NCBI GenBank assembly: GCA_014529385.2
Contig: CM043961.1
Location: 14,768,978 to 14,832,977, forward strand
Length of the DNA stretch: 64,000 nucleotides
Direction: 5' to 3'
From: Adiantum capillus-veneris
Lineage: Eukaryota > Streptophyta > Polypodiopsida > Polypodiales > Pteridaceae
In this document: positions 47,432-59,065 of the stretch, in pieces
Numbering within the stretch: the first letter of the stretch is position 1
How the letters are laid out: each line of letters opens with the position of its first letter
The notes under the pieces: model-generated
What the model saw: only the letters and a program-made list of their open reading frames with translations
Told to the model about the DNA's origin: nothing
Databases searched by the model: none
Translations under genes and position numbers: made by a program

Positions 47432-50400
47432 CAAGTATCCCTTGAGTGTTTCAAGGTTGACTACGTGGTGCACCTTGAAACGAAAATTCCCTTTCTATAC
47501 CAGAGCATAGCTTGGAGAAGTGGTGGACATAGTTATAATGCCCAATATCCAAGGTGAAACCTAATTGTAATACCCACTGCAACCTATCAACTACTATAGG
47601 ACTATGCTTTCCAATGTCCAAGTATCCCTTGAGTCTTTCAAGGTTGAACACGTGGTGGACCTTGAAATGAAAATACCCTTTCTATATCAGAGCATATCTT
47701 GGACAAGTGGTGGACATAGTTATAATGCCCAATATCCAAGGTGAAAGACCTTAGGACCTTGCTACCTTGCTTGCCAATGTTTACGTAGCCCCTCATTTTT
47801 TTAATGGATGCAAGGTTGAACAACTGGTGGACCTTGAAACGAAAGCCTCTTTGCTATATGAGAGCATAGGTTGGACCTAGTTGTAATAGCCACTGCCAGC
47901 TATCAACTACTATAGGACTATGCTTTCCAATGTCCAAGTATCCCTTGAGTCTCTCAAGGTTGAACATGTGGTGGACCTTGAAACTAAAATCCCCTTTCTA
48001 TATCAGAGCATATCTAGAACAACTGGTGGACCTAGTTATAATGCCCAATATACAAGGTGAAACACCTTAGGACGTTGCTACCTTGCTTACCAATGTTTAT
48101 GTAGCCCCTCGTTTCTTTAATGGAAGCAAGGTTGGACAAGTGATGGACCTTGAAACCAAAGCCTCTTTGCTATATGAGAGCATAGGTTGGACCTAGTTGT
48201 AATACCCACTGCCACCTATCAACTACTATAGGACTATGCTTTCCAATGTCCAAGTATCCCTTGAGTCTTGCAAGGTTGAACACGTGGTGGACCTTGAAAC
48301 AAAAATCCCCTTTCTATATTAGAGCATAGCTTGGAGAAGTGGTGGACCTAGTTATAATGCCCAATATCCAAGGTGAAACATCTTAGGACCTTGCTACCTT
48401 GCTTGCCAATGTTTACGTAGCCCCTCATTTCTTGAATGGAAGCAAGCTTGGACAAGTGGTGGACCTTGAAACCAAAGCCTCTTTGCTATATGAGAGCATA
48501 GGTTGGACCTAGTTGTAATACCCACTGCCACCTATGATCTACTATAGGACTATGCTTTCCAATGTCCAAGTATCCCTTGAGTCTTTCAAGGTTGAACATG
48601 TGGTGGACCTTGAAACTAAAATCCCCTTTCTATATCAGGGCATAGCTAGGATAAGTGGTGGACCTAGTTATAATTCCCAATATACAAGGTGAAACACCTT
48701 AGGACCTTGCTACCTTGCTTACCAATGTTTATGTAGCCCGTCATTTCCTTAATGGAAGCAAGGTTGGACAAGTGATGGACCTTGAAACCAAAGCCTCTTT
48801 GCTATATGAGAGCATAGGTTGGACATAGTTGTAATACCCACTGCCACCTATCAACAACTATAGGACTATGCTTTCCAACGTCCAAGTATCTCTTGAGTCT
48901 TTCAAGGTTGAACATGTGGTGGACCTTGAAACGAAAATCCCCTTTCTATATGAGAGCATAGCTATGACAAGTGGTGGACCTAGATATAATGCACAATATC
49001 CAAGGTGCAACACCTTAGGACCTTGCTACCTTGCTTGCCAATGTTTACGTAGCCCCTCATTTCTTTAAAGGAAGAAATCTTGGACAAGTGGTGGACCTGA
49101 AACCAAAGCCTCTTTGCTATATGAGAGCATAGGTTGGACCTAGTTGTAATACCCACTGCCACCTATCAACTACTATAGGACTATGCTTTCTAATGTCCAA
49201 GTATCCCTTGAGTCTTGCAAGGTTTACAACGTGGTGCACCTTGAAATGAAAATTCCCTTTCTATACTAGAGCATAGCTTGGAGAAGTGGTGGACATAGTT
49301 ATAATGCCCAATATCCAAGGTCAAACCTAGTTGTAATACCCACATCAACCTATCAACTACTATAGGACTATGCTTTCCAATGTCCAAGTATCCCTTGAGT
49401 CTTGCAAGGTTGAACATGTGGTGGACCTTGAAACGAAAATCCCCTTTCTATATGAGAGCATAGCTATGACAAGTGGTGGACCTAGATATAATGCACAATA
49501 TCCAAGGTGAAACACCTTAGGTCCTTGCTACCTTGCTTGCCAATGTTTACGTAGCCCCTCATTTCTTCAAAGGAAGCAAGGTTGGACAAGTGGTGGACCT
49601 TGAAACCAAAGCCTCTTTGCTATATGAGAGCATAGGTTGGACCTAGTTGTAATACCCACTTCCACCTATCTACTACTATAGGACTATGCTTTCCAATGTC
49701 CAAGTATCCCTTGAGTCTTTCAAGGTTGTACATGTGGTGGACCTTGAAACAAAAATCCCCTTTCTATATGAGAGCATAGCTAGGACAATTTGTGGACCTA
49801 TTTATAATGCCCAATATCGAAGGTGAAACACCTTAGGACCTTTCTACCTTGCTTGCCAATGTTTACGTAGCCCCTCATTTCTTTAAAGGAAGCAAGGTTG
49901 GACAAGTGGTGGACCTTGAAACCAAAGTCTCTTTGCTATATGAGAGCATAGGTTGGACCTAGTTGTAATACCCATTGCCACCTATCAACTACTATAGGAC
50001 TATGCTTTCCAATGTCCAAGTATCCCTTGAGTCTTTCAAGGTTGACCACGTGGTGCACCTTGAAACGAAAATTCCCTTTCTATACTAGAGCATAGTTCGG
50101 AGAAGTGGTGGACATAGTTATAATGCCCGATATCCAAGGTGAAACTTAGTTGTAATACCCACTACCACCTATCAACTACTATAGGACTATGCTTTCCAAC
50201 GTCCAAGTATCCCTTGAGTCTTTCAAGGTTGAACACGTGGTGGACCTTGAAACGAAAATCCCCTTTCTATACCAGAGCATATCTTGGAGAAGTGCTGGAC
50301 CTAGTTATAATGCCCAATATCCAAGGTGAAACACCTGAGAACCTTGCTACCTTGCTTGCCAATGTTTACGTAGCCCCTCATTTATTGAATGGAAGCAAGG

Positions 50401-51574
50401 TTGGACAAGTGGTGGACCTTGAAACCAAAGCCTCTTTGCTATATGAGAGCATAGGGTTGACCTAGTTGTAATTCCCACTACCACCTATCAACTACTATAT
50501 GACTATGCTTTCCAACGTCCAAGTATCCCTTGAGTGTTTCAAGGTTGAACACGTGGTGGACCTTGAAACGAAAATCCCCTTTCTATACCAGAGCATAGCT
50601 TGGAAAAGTGGTGGACCTAGTTATAATGCCCTTTATCCAAGGTGAAACACCTTAGGACCTTGCTAGCTTGCTTGCATATGTTTCCGTAGCCCCTCATTTC
50701 TTGAATGGAAGCAAGGTTGGACAACTGGTGGACCTTGAAACCAAAGCCTCTTTGCTATATTAGAGCATAGGTTGGACCTAGTTGTAATACCCACTGCCAC
50801 CTATCAACTACTATAGGACTATGCTTTTCAATGTCCAAGTATCCCTTGAGTGTTGCAAGGTTGAACACGTGGTGGACCTTGAAATGAAAACGCCCTTTCT
50901 ATATGAGAGCCTAGCTTGCACAAGTGGTGGACCTAGTTCTAATGCCCAATATCCAAGGTGAAACACCTTAGGACATTGCTAACTTGGTTGCCAATGTTTA
51001 CGTAGGCCCTCATTTCTTTAATGGAAGCAAGGTTGGACAAGTGGTTGACCTTGAAACCAAAGCCTCTTTGCTATATGAGAGCATAGGTTGGACCTAGTTG
51101 AAATACCCACTGCCACCTATCAACTACTATAGGACTATTCTTTCCAATGTCCAAGTATCTCTTGAGTCTTGCAAGGTTGAACACGTGGTGGATTACTAAA
51201 ACCAAAATCGCCTTTCTATATCAGAGCATATCTTGGACAAGTGGTGGACCTAGTTATAATGCCCAATATCCAATGTGAAATACCTTAGGACCTTGCTACC
51301 TTGCCTACCAATGTTTACATAGCCCCTCATTTCTTTAATGGAAGCAAGGTTGGACAAGTGGTGAACCTTGAAACCAAAGCCTCTTTGCTATATGAGAGCA
51401 TATGTTGGACCTAGTTGTAATACCCACTGCCACATATCAACTACTATAGTACTATGCTTTCCAGTGTCCAAGTATCCCTTGAGTCCTGCAAGGTTGAAAA
51501 CGTGGTGGACCTTGAAACGAAAATCTCCTTTCTATATCAGAGCATATCTTGGACAAAAGGTGGACCTATTTATA

Positions 51575-54500
51575 ATGCCCAATATCCAAGGTGAAACACC
51601 TTAGGAGCTTGCTACCTTGCTTGCCAATGTTTACGTAGCCCCTCATTTCTTTAATGGAAGCAAGGTTGGACAAGTGATGGACCTTGAAACCAAAGCCTCT
51701 TTGCTATATGAGAGCATAGGTTGGACCTAGTTGTAATACCCACTGCCACCTATCAACTACTATAGGACTATGCTTTCCAATGTCCAAGTATTCCCTGAGT
51801 CTTGCAAGGTTGAACACGTGGTGGATTACTGAAACCAAAATCCCCTTTCTAAATCAGAGCATAGCTAGGAGAAGTGGTGGACCTAGTTATAATGCCCAAT
51901 ATCCAAGGTGAAACACCTTAGGACCTTGCTACCTTGCTTGCCAATGTTTACGTAGCCCCTCATTTCTTGAACGGAAGCAAGGTTGGAAAAGTGGTGGACG
52001 TTGAAACCAAAGCCTCTTTGCTATATGAGAGCATAGGTTGGACCTAAATGTAATACCCACTGCCACCTATCAACTACTGTAGGACTATGCTTTCCAATGT
52101 CCAAGTATCCCTTGAGTCTTTCAAGGTTGAACACGTGGTGCACCTTGAAATGAAAATCCCCTTTCTATATCAGAGCATATCTTGGACAAGTGGTGGACCT
52201 AGTTATAATGCCCAATATCCAAGGTGAAACACCTTAGGACATTGCTACCTTGCTTGCCAATGTTTACGTAGCCCCTCATTTCTTGAATGGAAGCAAGGTT
52301 GGACAAGTGGTGGACCATGAAACCAAAGCCTCTTTGCTATATGAGAGCATAGGTTGGACCTAGTCGTAATACCCACTACCACCTATGAACTACTATAGGA
52401 CTATGCTTTCCAATGTCCAACTATCCCTTGAGTCTTTCAAGGTTGAACACGTGGTGGACCTTGAAACGAAAATCTCCTTTCTATACCAGAGCATAGCTTG
52501 CACAAGTGGTGGACCTAGTTATAATGCCCAATATCAAAGGTGAAACACCGTAGGACCTTGCTACCTTGCTTGCCAATGTTTCCGTAGCCCCTCATTTCTT
52601 GAATGGAAGCAAGGTTGGACAAGTGGTGGACCTTGAAACCAAAGCCTCTTTGCTATATGAGAGCATAGGTTGGACCTAGTTGTAATACCCACTGCCACCT
52701 ATCAACTACTATAGGACTATGCTTTCCAATGTCCAAGTATCCCTTGAGTCTTTCAAGGTTGAACACATGGTGGACCTTGAAACGAAAATCCCCTTTCTAT
52801 ATCAGATCATAGCTTGGACAAGTGGTGGACCTAGTTATAATGCCCAATATCCAAGGTGAAACACCGTAGGACCTTTCTACCTTGCTTGCCAATGTTTACG
52901 TAGCCCCTCATTTCTTTAATGGAAGCAAGGTTGGACAAGTGGTGGACCTTGAAACCAAAGCCTCTTTGGTATATGAGAGCATAGGTTGGACCTAGTTGTA
53001 ATACCCACTGCCACCTATCAACTACTATAGGACTATGCTTTCCAATGTCCAAGTATCCCTTGAGTCTTTCAAGGTTGAACACGTGGTGGACCTTGAAACG
53101 AAAATCCCCTTTCTATTTTAGAGCATAGCTTGGACACGTGGTGGACCTAGTTATAATGCCCAATATCCAAGGTGAAACACAGTAGGACCTTACTACCTTG
53201 CTTGCCAATGTTTACGTAGCCCCTCATTTCTTTAATGGAAGCAAGGTTGGATAAGTGGTTGACCTTGAAACCAAAGCCTCTTTGCTATATGAGAGCATAG
53301 GTTGGACCTAGTTGTAATACCCACTGCCACCTATCAACTACTATAGGACTATGCTTTCCAATGTCCAAGTATTCCTTGAGTCTTGCAAGGTTGAACACGT
53401 GGTGGATTACTGAAACCAAAATCCCCTTTCTATATCAGAGCATATCTTGGACAAGTGGTGGACCTAGTTATAATGCCCAATATCCAAGGTGAAACACCTT
53501 AGGACCTTGCTACCTTGCTTGCCAATGTTTACGTAGCCCCTCATTTCTTGAATGGAAGCAAGGTTGGGCAAGTGGTGGACGTTGAAACCAAAGCCTCTTT
53601 GCTATATGAGAGCATAGGTTGGACCTAGTTGTAATACCCACTGCGACCTATCATCTACTATAGGACTATGCTTTCCAATGTCCAAGTATCCCTTGAGTCT
53701 TGCAAGGTTGAGCACTTGGTGGATTATTGAAACCAAAATCCCCTTTCTATATCAGAGCATATCTTGGACAAGTGGTGGACCTAGTTATAATGCCCAATAT
53801 CCAAGGTGAAACACCTTAGGAGCTTGCTACCTTGCTTGCCAATGTTTACGTAGCCCCTCATTTCTTTAATGGAAGCAAGGTTGGACAAGTGGTTGACCTT
53901 GAAACCAAAGCCTCTTTGCTATATGAGAGCATAGGTTGGACCTAGTTGTAATACCCACTGCCACCTATCAACTACTATAGGACTATGCTTTCCAATGTCC
54001 AAGTATTCCCTGAGTCTTGCAAGGTTGAACACGTGGTGGATTACTGAAACCAAAATCCCCTTTCTAAATCAGAGCATAGCTTGGAGAAGTGGTGGACCTA
54101 GTTATAATGCCCAATATCCAAGGTGAAACACCTTAGGACCTTGCTACCTTGCTTGCCAATGTTTACGTAGCCCCTCATTTCTTGAACGGAAGCAAGGTTG
54201 GACAAGTGGTGGACGTTGAAACCAAAGCCTCTTTGCTATATGAGAGCATAGGTTGGACCTAAATGTAATACCCACTGCCACCTATCAACTACTGTAGGAC
54301 TATGCTTTCCAATGTCCAAGTATCCCTTGAGTCTTTCAAGGTTGAACACGTGGTGGACCTTAAAATGAAAATCCCCTTTCTATATCAGAGCATATCTTGG
54401 ACAAGTGGTGGACCTAGTTATAATGCCCAATATCCAAGGTGAAACACCTTAGGACATTGCTACCTTGCTTGCCAATGTTTACGTAGCCCCTCATTTCTTG

Positions 54501-56005
54501 AATGGAAGCAAGGTTGGACAAGTGGTGGACCATGAAACCAAAGCCTCTTTGCTATATGATAGCATAGGTTGGACCTAGTCGTAATACCCACTACCACCTA
54601 TGAACTACTATAGGACTATGCTTTCCAATGTCCAACTATCCCTTGAGTCTTTCAAGGTTGAACACGTGGTGGACCTTGAAACGAAAATCTCCTTTCTATA
54701 CCAGAGCATAGCTTGGACAAGTGGTGGACCTAGTTATAATGCCCAATATCAAAGGTGAAACACCGTAGGACCTTGCTACCTTGCTTGCCAATGTTTCCGT
54801 AGCCCCTCATTTCTTGAATGGAAGCAAGGTTGGACAAGTGGTGGACCTTGAAACCAAAGCCTCTTTGCTATATGAGAGCATAGATTGGACCTAGTTGTAA
54901 TACCCACTGCCACCTATCAACTACTATAGGACTATGCTTTCCAATGTCCAAGTATCCCTTGAGTCTTTCAAGGTTGAACACATGGTGGACCTTGAAACGA
55001 AAATCCCCTTTCTATATCAGATCATAGCTTGGACAAGTGGTGGACCTAGTTATAATGCCCAATATCCAAGGTGAAACACCGTAGGACCTTTCTACCTTGC
55101 TTGCCAATGTTTACGTAGCCCCTCATTTCTTTAATGGAAGCAAGGTTGGACAAGTGGTGGACCTTGAAACCAAAGCCTCTTTGGTATATGAGAGCATAGG
55201 TTGGACCTAGTTGTAATACCCACTGCCACCTATCAACTACTATAGGACTATGCTTTCCAATGTCCAAGTATCCCTTGAGTCTTTCAAGGTTGAACACGTG
55301 GTGGACCTTGAAACGAAAATCCCCTTTCTATTTTAGAGCATAGCTTGGACACGTGGTGGACCTAGTTATAATGCCCAATATCCAAGGTGAAACACAGTAG
55401 GACCTTACTACCTTGCTTGCCAATGTTTACGTAGCCCCTCATTTCTTTAATGGAAGCAAGGTTGGATAAGTGGTTGACCTTGAAACCAAAGCCTCTTTGC
55501 TATATGAGAGCATAGGTTGGACCTAGTTGTAATACCCACTGCCACCTATCAACTACTATAGGACTATGCTTTCCAATGTCCAAGTATTCCTTGAGTCTTG
55601 CAAGGTTGAACACGTGGTGGATTACTGAAACCAAAATCCCCTTTCTATATCAGAGCATATCTTGGACAAGTGGTGGACCTAGTTATAATGCCCAATATCC
55701 AAGGTGAAACACCTTAGGACCTTGCTACCTTGCTTGCCAATGTTTACGTAGCCCCTCATTTCTTTAATGGAAGCAAGGTTGGGCAAGTGGTGGACGTTGA
55801 AACCAAAGCCTCTTTGCTATATGAGAGCATAGGTTGGACCTAGTTGTAATACCCACTGCGACCTATCAACTACTATAGGACTATGCTTTCCAATGTCCAA
55901 GTATTCCTTGAGTCTTGCAAGGTTGAACACGTGGTGGATTACTGAAACCAAAATCCCCTTTCTATATCAGAGCATATCTTGTACAAGTGGTGGACCTAGT
56001 TATAA
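51575..56005 (+). repeat. Seven-unit tandem duplication (2215-bp period)
   Basis: Private variants in 51.6-53.7 kb recur 2215 bp later: AGTATTCCCTGAG (51785 and 54000), TTGAACGGAAGC, GACCTAAATGTAATACCC, AACTACTGTAGGAC, CTAGTCGTAATACCC, TATCAAAGGTGAAACACCGTAGG, TTTCCGTAGCC, TTTGGTATATGAG and CTATTTTAGAGC. 2215 bp is seven units. Only scattered differences separate the copies, for example CATAGCTAGGAG versus CATAGCTTGGAG, and CTTGCACAAG versus CTTGGACAAG. This is recent unequal exchange near the array edge. Ends are by eye. Confidence 0.88.
52926..53241 (+). repeat. Representative 316-bp satellite unit (144 + 172 bp halves)
   Basis: This clean unit shows the architecture. Half 1 (52926-53069) starts CAAGGTTGGACAAGTGGTGG and half 2 (53070-53241) starts CAAGGTTGAACACGTGGTGG. 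They align along their length: both continue GTGGACCTTGAAAC, then CTTT followed by TATATNAGAGCATAG in typical units, then CCTAGTT-TAAT, then a TAGGAC-TTGC block, then CCAATGT. In typical units half 2 keeps TTGGACAAGTGGTGGACCTAG where half 1 has TTGGACCTAG. That is an 11-bp loss between two GGAC direct repeats. Half 2 also carries an AAGGTG-AAA-CACCTT dyad in most units and a CACGTG palindrome. The unit is therefore an old dimer that now behaves as the basic repeat. Confidence 0.93.
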
Positions 56006-56325
56006 TGCCCAATATCCAAGGTGAAACACCTTAGGACCTTGCTACCTTGCTTGCCAATGTTTACGTAGCCCCTCATTTCTTTAATGGAAGCAAGGTTGGG
56101 CAAGTGGTGGACGTTGAAACCAAAGCCTCTTTGCTATATGAGAGCATAGGTTGGACCTAGTTGTAATACCCACTGCGACCTATCAACTACTATAGGACTA
56201 TGCTTTCCAATGTCCAAGTATCCCTTGAGTCTTGCAAGGTTGAACACGTGGTGGACCTTGAAACGAAAATCCCCTTTCTATTTTAGAGCATAGCTTGGAC
56301 ACGTGGTGGACCTAGTTATAATGCC

Positions 56326-56950
56326 CCTCCTTTCTTGAATGGAAGAAAGGTTGGAAAAGTGGGGAATCTTGAAACCCAAACCCTTTGGCTATATATAGAG
56401 GATAGCTTGGAGAAGTGGTGGTCTTAGTTGTAGTGTCCAATGTCCAAGGTCCAAGGTAAACTATGTAAAGACCTTACTTCCAAAAACAAAGTCGTACAAG
56501 TGGTTCTCCTTGAAACCAAAACCTCCTCAGTGTATTAGAGCATAGCTTGGAGAGGTGGTGGACTTAGTTGTAATGGTGAATGTCCAAAGCAAACTACTAT
56601 AGGACCTTGCTTCCCAAATCAATTTTGGACAAGTGGTGGATCTTGAAACCAAACCCCCCTTACTCTATTAGAGCATAGCTTAGATAAGTGGTGGACCTAG
56701 CTATCATGGAAAATGTTCAATGTGAACTGCTACAGGACCTTGCTATTAAATGTCTAAGTAGAGCTAGATTCTTTAATGGAATCAAGGTTGGGAAAGTGGT
56801 GCATCTTGAAACCAAAAGCCCTTTATTGTATTAGAGCATAGCTTGGACAAGTGAGGAACCTAGTTTTAATGTGTGATGTCCAAAGAAAAGTATTACAAGA
56901 CCTTGCTTTCCAATATTTGAATTGGTCAAGTGGTTAAAACTAAGTATAAA
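56326..56950 (+). repeat. Diverged satellite at the array edge, single half-type units
   Basis: The similarity continues but is heavily diverged. The landmark (G)CATAGCTT occurs at 56401, 56541, 56674 and 56837, giving spacings of about 133-163 bp instead of 316. Each unit has one (T)GG(A)-AAGTGGTG-(A)TCTTGAAACC block and one TAGTT-TAATG block, so the repeat here is the single, undimerised form. Similarity fades out at about 56940. Confidence 0.88.
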
Positions 56951-57440
56951 ACTTTGACCATTTTCTTCTCGAGCTACCAAAAAGCTAGTTTTAGACACCC
57001 TAAATGAAAATGGTTTAGGGTGGCCTTAAACAACGTTTTTTCAAAGACTTGAACAAAAGGGTTGCCGAAGAGTAATGAAAATTTATTATGGCTTGAAGTG
57101 CCTGAGTATGTGAAAACAAGCCTAGGTTTTCCACGAGGCAAAAGGTGACATAATAAGAACATTGGAAACTTAGGATTGACCATGTGGCCTAAACTTTGGC
57201 AAGTGAAGTGGTGGCCAAGTTTTGTGGCACAGTGTGCACTTGTTCCTATATGTGTTGACCACTTGGCTAAATCTAGGACCATAAGGCCAAACCTTTGGCA
57301 CCTTAAATATAGTATGGGACATAATCTAGAACTGCTATAGTAAATTATTAGTATAGTTAATATGTTAATATTTTTATTATATTTAAGTATATGCTAAATA
57401 TAAATTATGTTCAAAATTTCATTAATGAAGAATCTTCCCA
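56951..57440. other. Non-repetitive flank, nothing recognised
   Basis: The sequence is moderately AT-rich, including a strongly AT-rich stretch at 57330-57430. The longest open frame (102 codons on the minus strand, 56974-57282) has no recognisable domain and no supporting signals. I treat it as chance or a worn transposon fragment. Confidence 0.5.
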
Positions 57441-57655
57441 TTTAGCACTCCAGATGTGGGGTCTTAGGGCAATGCCACAATGGGGTGACAAGGCAGCGCT
57501 TCCACGTGAGGTTTGGGGGTAGTGCTCTTTATGGGGATGTGGAATATAGCGCTCTCGATGGTGGGGCTTGGGAGGCTGATTTTGGGATATTGTTCCGGGC
57601 GGGGTCCTGGGGCAGCGCCCCAGGCGGGGTCAAGGGGCGGCCATGATAGAGTTAT
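57440..57655. other. GC-rich patch with repeated GCGCYCC / GGCGGGGTC blocks
   Basis: This patch sits in AT-rich DNA. GCAGCG, GCGCT and GGGCGGGGTC-type words recur at short intervals; for example GGCGGGGTCCTGGGGCAGCG is followed by CCCCAGGCGGGGTCAAGG. CAGCGCCCCAGG forms small dyads with CCTGGGGCAGCG. Similar GC-rich blocks occur in many plant LTRs, but I cannot assign this one. The open frame across it on the minus strand is not called. Confidence 0.55.
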
Positions 57656-58080
57656 GCATAGAGTATAAGTTACGCATGTTTTGCATATTTTCAACCATGA
57701 TTTCTTTAATTTTGGTCGTGTGAATTGGTTAATGTTTTATACTGATTTTGTTTTTTTTAATCCTATGATAAAACATGGGCTTGTAGCATACGTGGCATTC
57801 TAATAAACCCTATCAAGATTAGGCACAGAGAGAGCGCACGAGCAACGCACACAGAGAAAGTAGGCGAGCAGCAAACACACAGAAAGCGCACACGGAGCGC
57901 ACACAGTTGGAGTATACGTGCGCGTAGAGGAGCAAACCCGGCATCGTACACAACACACAGGTGGAGCGCACAGGATTGAAAGTTCAAGCACAAGATAAAG
58001 AAATAGCAGCGTACGCAACGCTTTCCAGAAGGGCAGGATCGGGCATAGCTTCTTCTCAGGAGACATTGCACACCTCACGA
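57656..58080. other. Spacer with GCGCAC-rich interval, no gene
   Basis: 57656-57800 is AT-rich. 57825-57975 is rich in AGCGCACAC / GAGCGCACA-like words. Cys-rich frames of 92-102 codons read on the minus strand in two overlapping registers reflect this skewed composition and show no family resemblance, so no gene is called. Confidence 0.5.
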
Positions 58081-58230
58081 ATAGAGAAAAAACAGGTATT
58101 TCTCTCTATCTCACTCTCTGTCTTTCTCCATATAGAGAAGATGGTTCTCTGTAACTCTTTCTTGCACACACACTCTCTCATCAAAAGACAGAGATACATA
58201 GTTTAAAAGTATCCCCGCACACATACACAT

Positions 58231-58497
58231 ATTCCCACACATCGTCTTCCTCTCTTCCACATACATAACCACAGTGAAATCTGTTATCTTGCTGTCTCTT
58301 TCTTGAAAATACATGTACATATTCCCACACATCGTCTTCCTCTCTTCCACATACATAACCACATTGAAATCTGTTATCTTTTTGTCTCTCTCTTGAAAAT
58401 ACGTGCACATATTCCCATACATCGTCTTCCTCTCTTCCACATACATAAACACAACGAACTCTGTTATCTTTCTCTCTCTCCTCTCTCTAGAAAACAG
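58231..58497 (+). repeat. 90-bp minisatellite, three copies
   Basis: ATTCCCACACATCGTCTTCC starts at 58231 and 58321, and ATTCCCATACATCG at 58411, giving an exact 90-bp spacing. The first two copies differ by only a few bases and the third decays into CTCT-rich sequence. AAACAGGTATTTCTCTCT flanks the block on both sides (about 58089 and 58492), followed by CT and TCTA microsatellites. The overlapping frames here are repeat by-products. Confidence 0.88.
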
Positions 58498-58945
58498 GTA
58501 TTTCTCTCTCTCTCTCTCTATCTATCTATCTCTGTATCTTGCTATCTCTCTCTTGAAAATACATGCTCATGTATGTGTGCGTCTGTGTTATCTATGTGTA
58601 TGTATGCATATTTGTGTTATTTCATTGTAATACTCATACATAATGTAGATACATAGTATATATACATACATAAATATCACAAATAACTAACACATTGTAA
58701 TACTAGTAAACTTGAATGGAAGACTTACTTGCGTGATCTGCTAAAGTCGATTCTTGTAGCAAGTTCTGGATGTATGCTGAGCTGATTTTCCTCTAATCCA
58801 TTTGTAGATATGATTGTAACTTCTGTTTCTCAAAACAAGTAGTGTTGTTTAGTGATACACCTAATGGACATAAATGGTTGAAACTAGGACATGTAGACCA
58901 AAAATACGTGTATTTCTTTGGATGAATATATACACTTTTTCGTGA
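58498..58945. other. CT/TATC simple repeats and AT-rich spacer
   Basis: 58498-58535 is a CT then TATC microsatellite. 58560-58680 is rich in ATACATA and TGTATG words. The rest is AT-rich with no recognisable gene or element. Confidence 0.6.
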
Positions 58946-58949
58946 CCCT

Positions 58950-59065
58950 TACCACAAGTGGTGGACCTTCAGACCAGTGGACTATAAGGACCTCCAAACA
59001 ATACCTTGTACACTCAATCCTTCTTGGCATCTATGTTGGACAAGTGGTGGACCTTGTTCAAATTC
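58950..59065 (+). repeat. Isolated satellite core motifs
   Basis: ACAAGTGGTGGACCTTC (about 58953) and TTGGACAAGTGGTGGACCTT (about 59036) repeat the satellite core, about 84 bp apart. The flanking bases no longer match the full unit. Confidence 0.75.

Larger units (their letters stand above)
47427..56325 (+). repeat. Satellite array, right arm
   Basis: The same 316-bp satellite continues in the same orientation after the retrotransposon. It contains three short deleted units (near 47561, 49327 and 50145) and, further right, a long-range tandem duplication. The last canonical unit ends at about 56325, where TTATAATGCCC joins directly to CTCCTTTCTTGAATGG, skipping most of the second half. No genes are called. 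Confidence 0.97.

Noticed and set aside
47348-55297. Similar repeated open frames in the right satellite arm
   Set aside because: Same reason: by-products of the satellite, broken by indels and deleted units.
1-56325. Calling the array centromeric
   Set aside because: A nucleosome-sized ancestral unit and higher-order structure fit a centromere, but knobs, pericentromeres and subtelomeres can look the same. No CENH3 or mapping evidence is available.
56974-57282. 102-codon minus-strand frame beside the array
   Set aside because: No recognisable domain, and it sits in repeat-rich flank. A transposon remnant is possible but not supported.
57763-58078. Two overlapping Cys-rich minus-strand frames
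   Set aside because: Overlap in different registers over a GCGCAC-rich interval; composition explains them.
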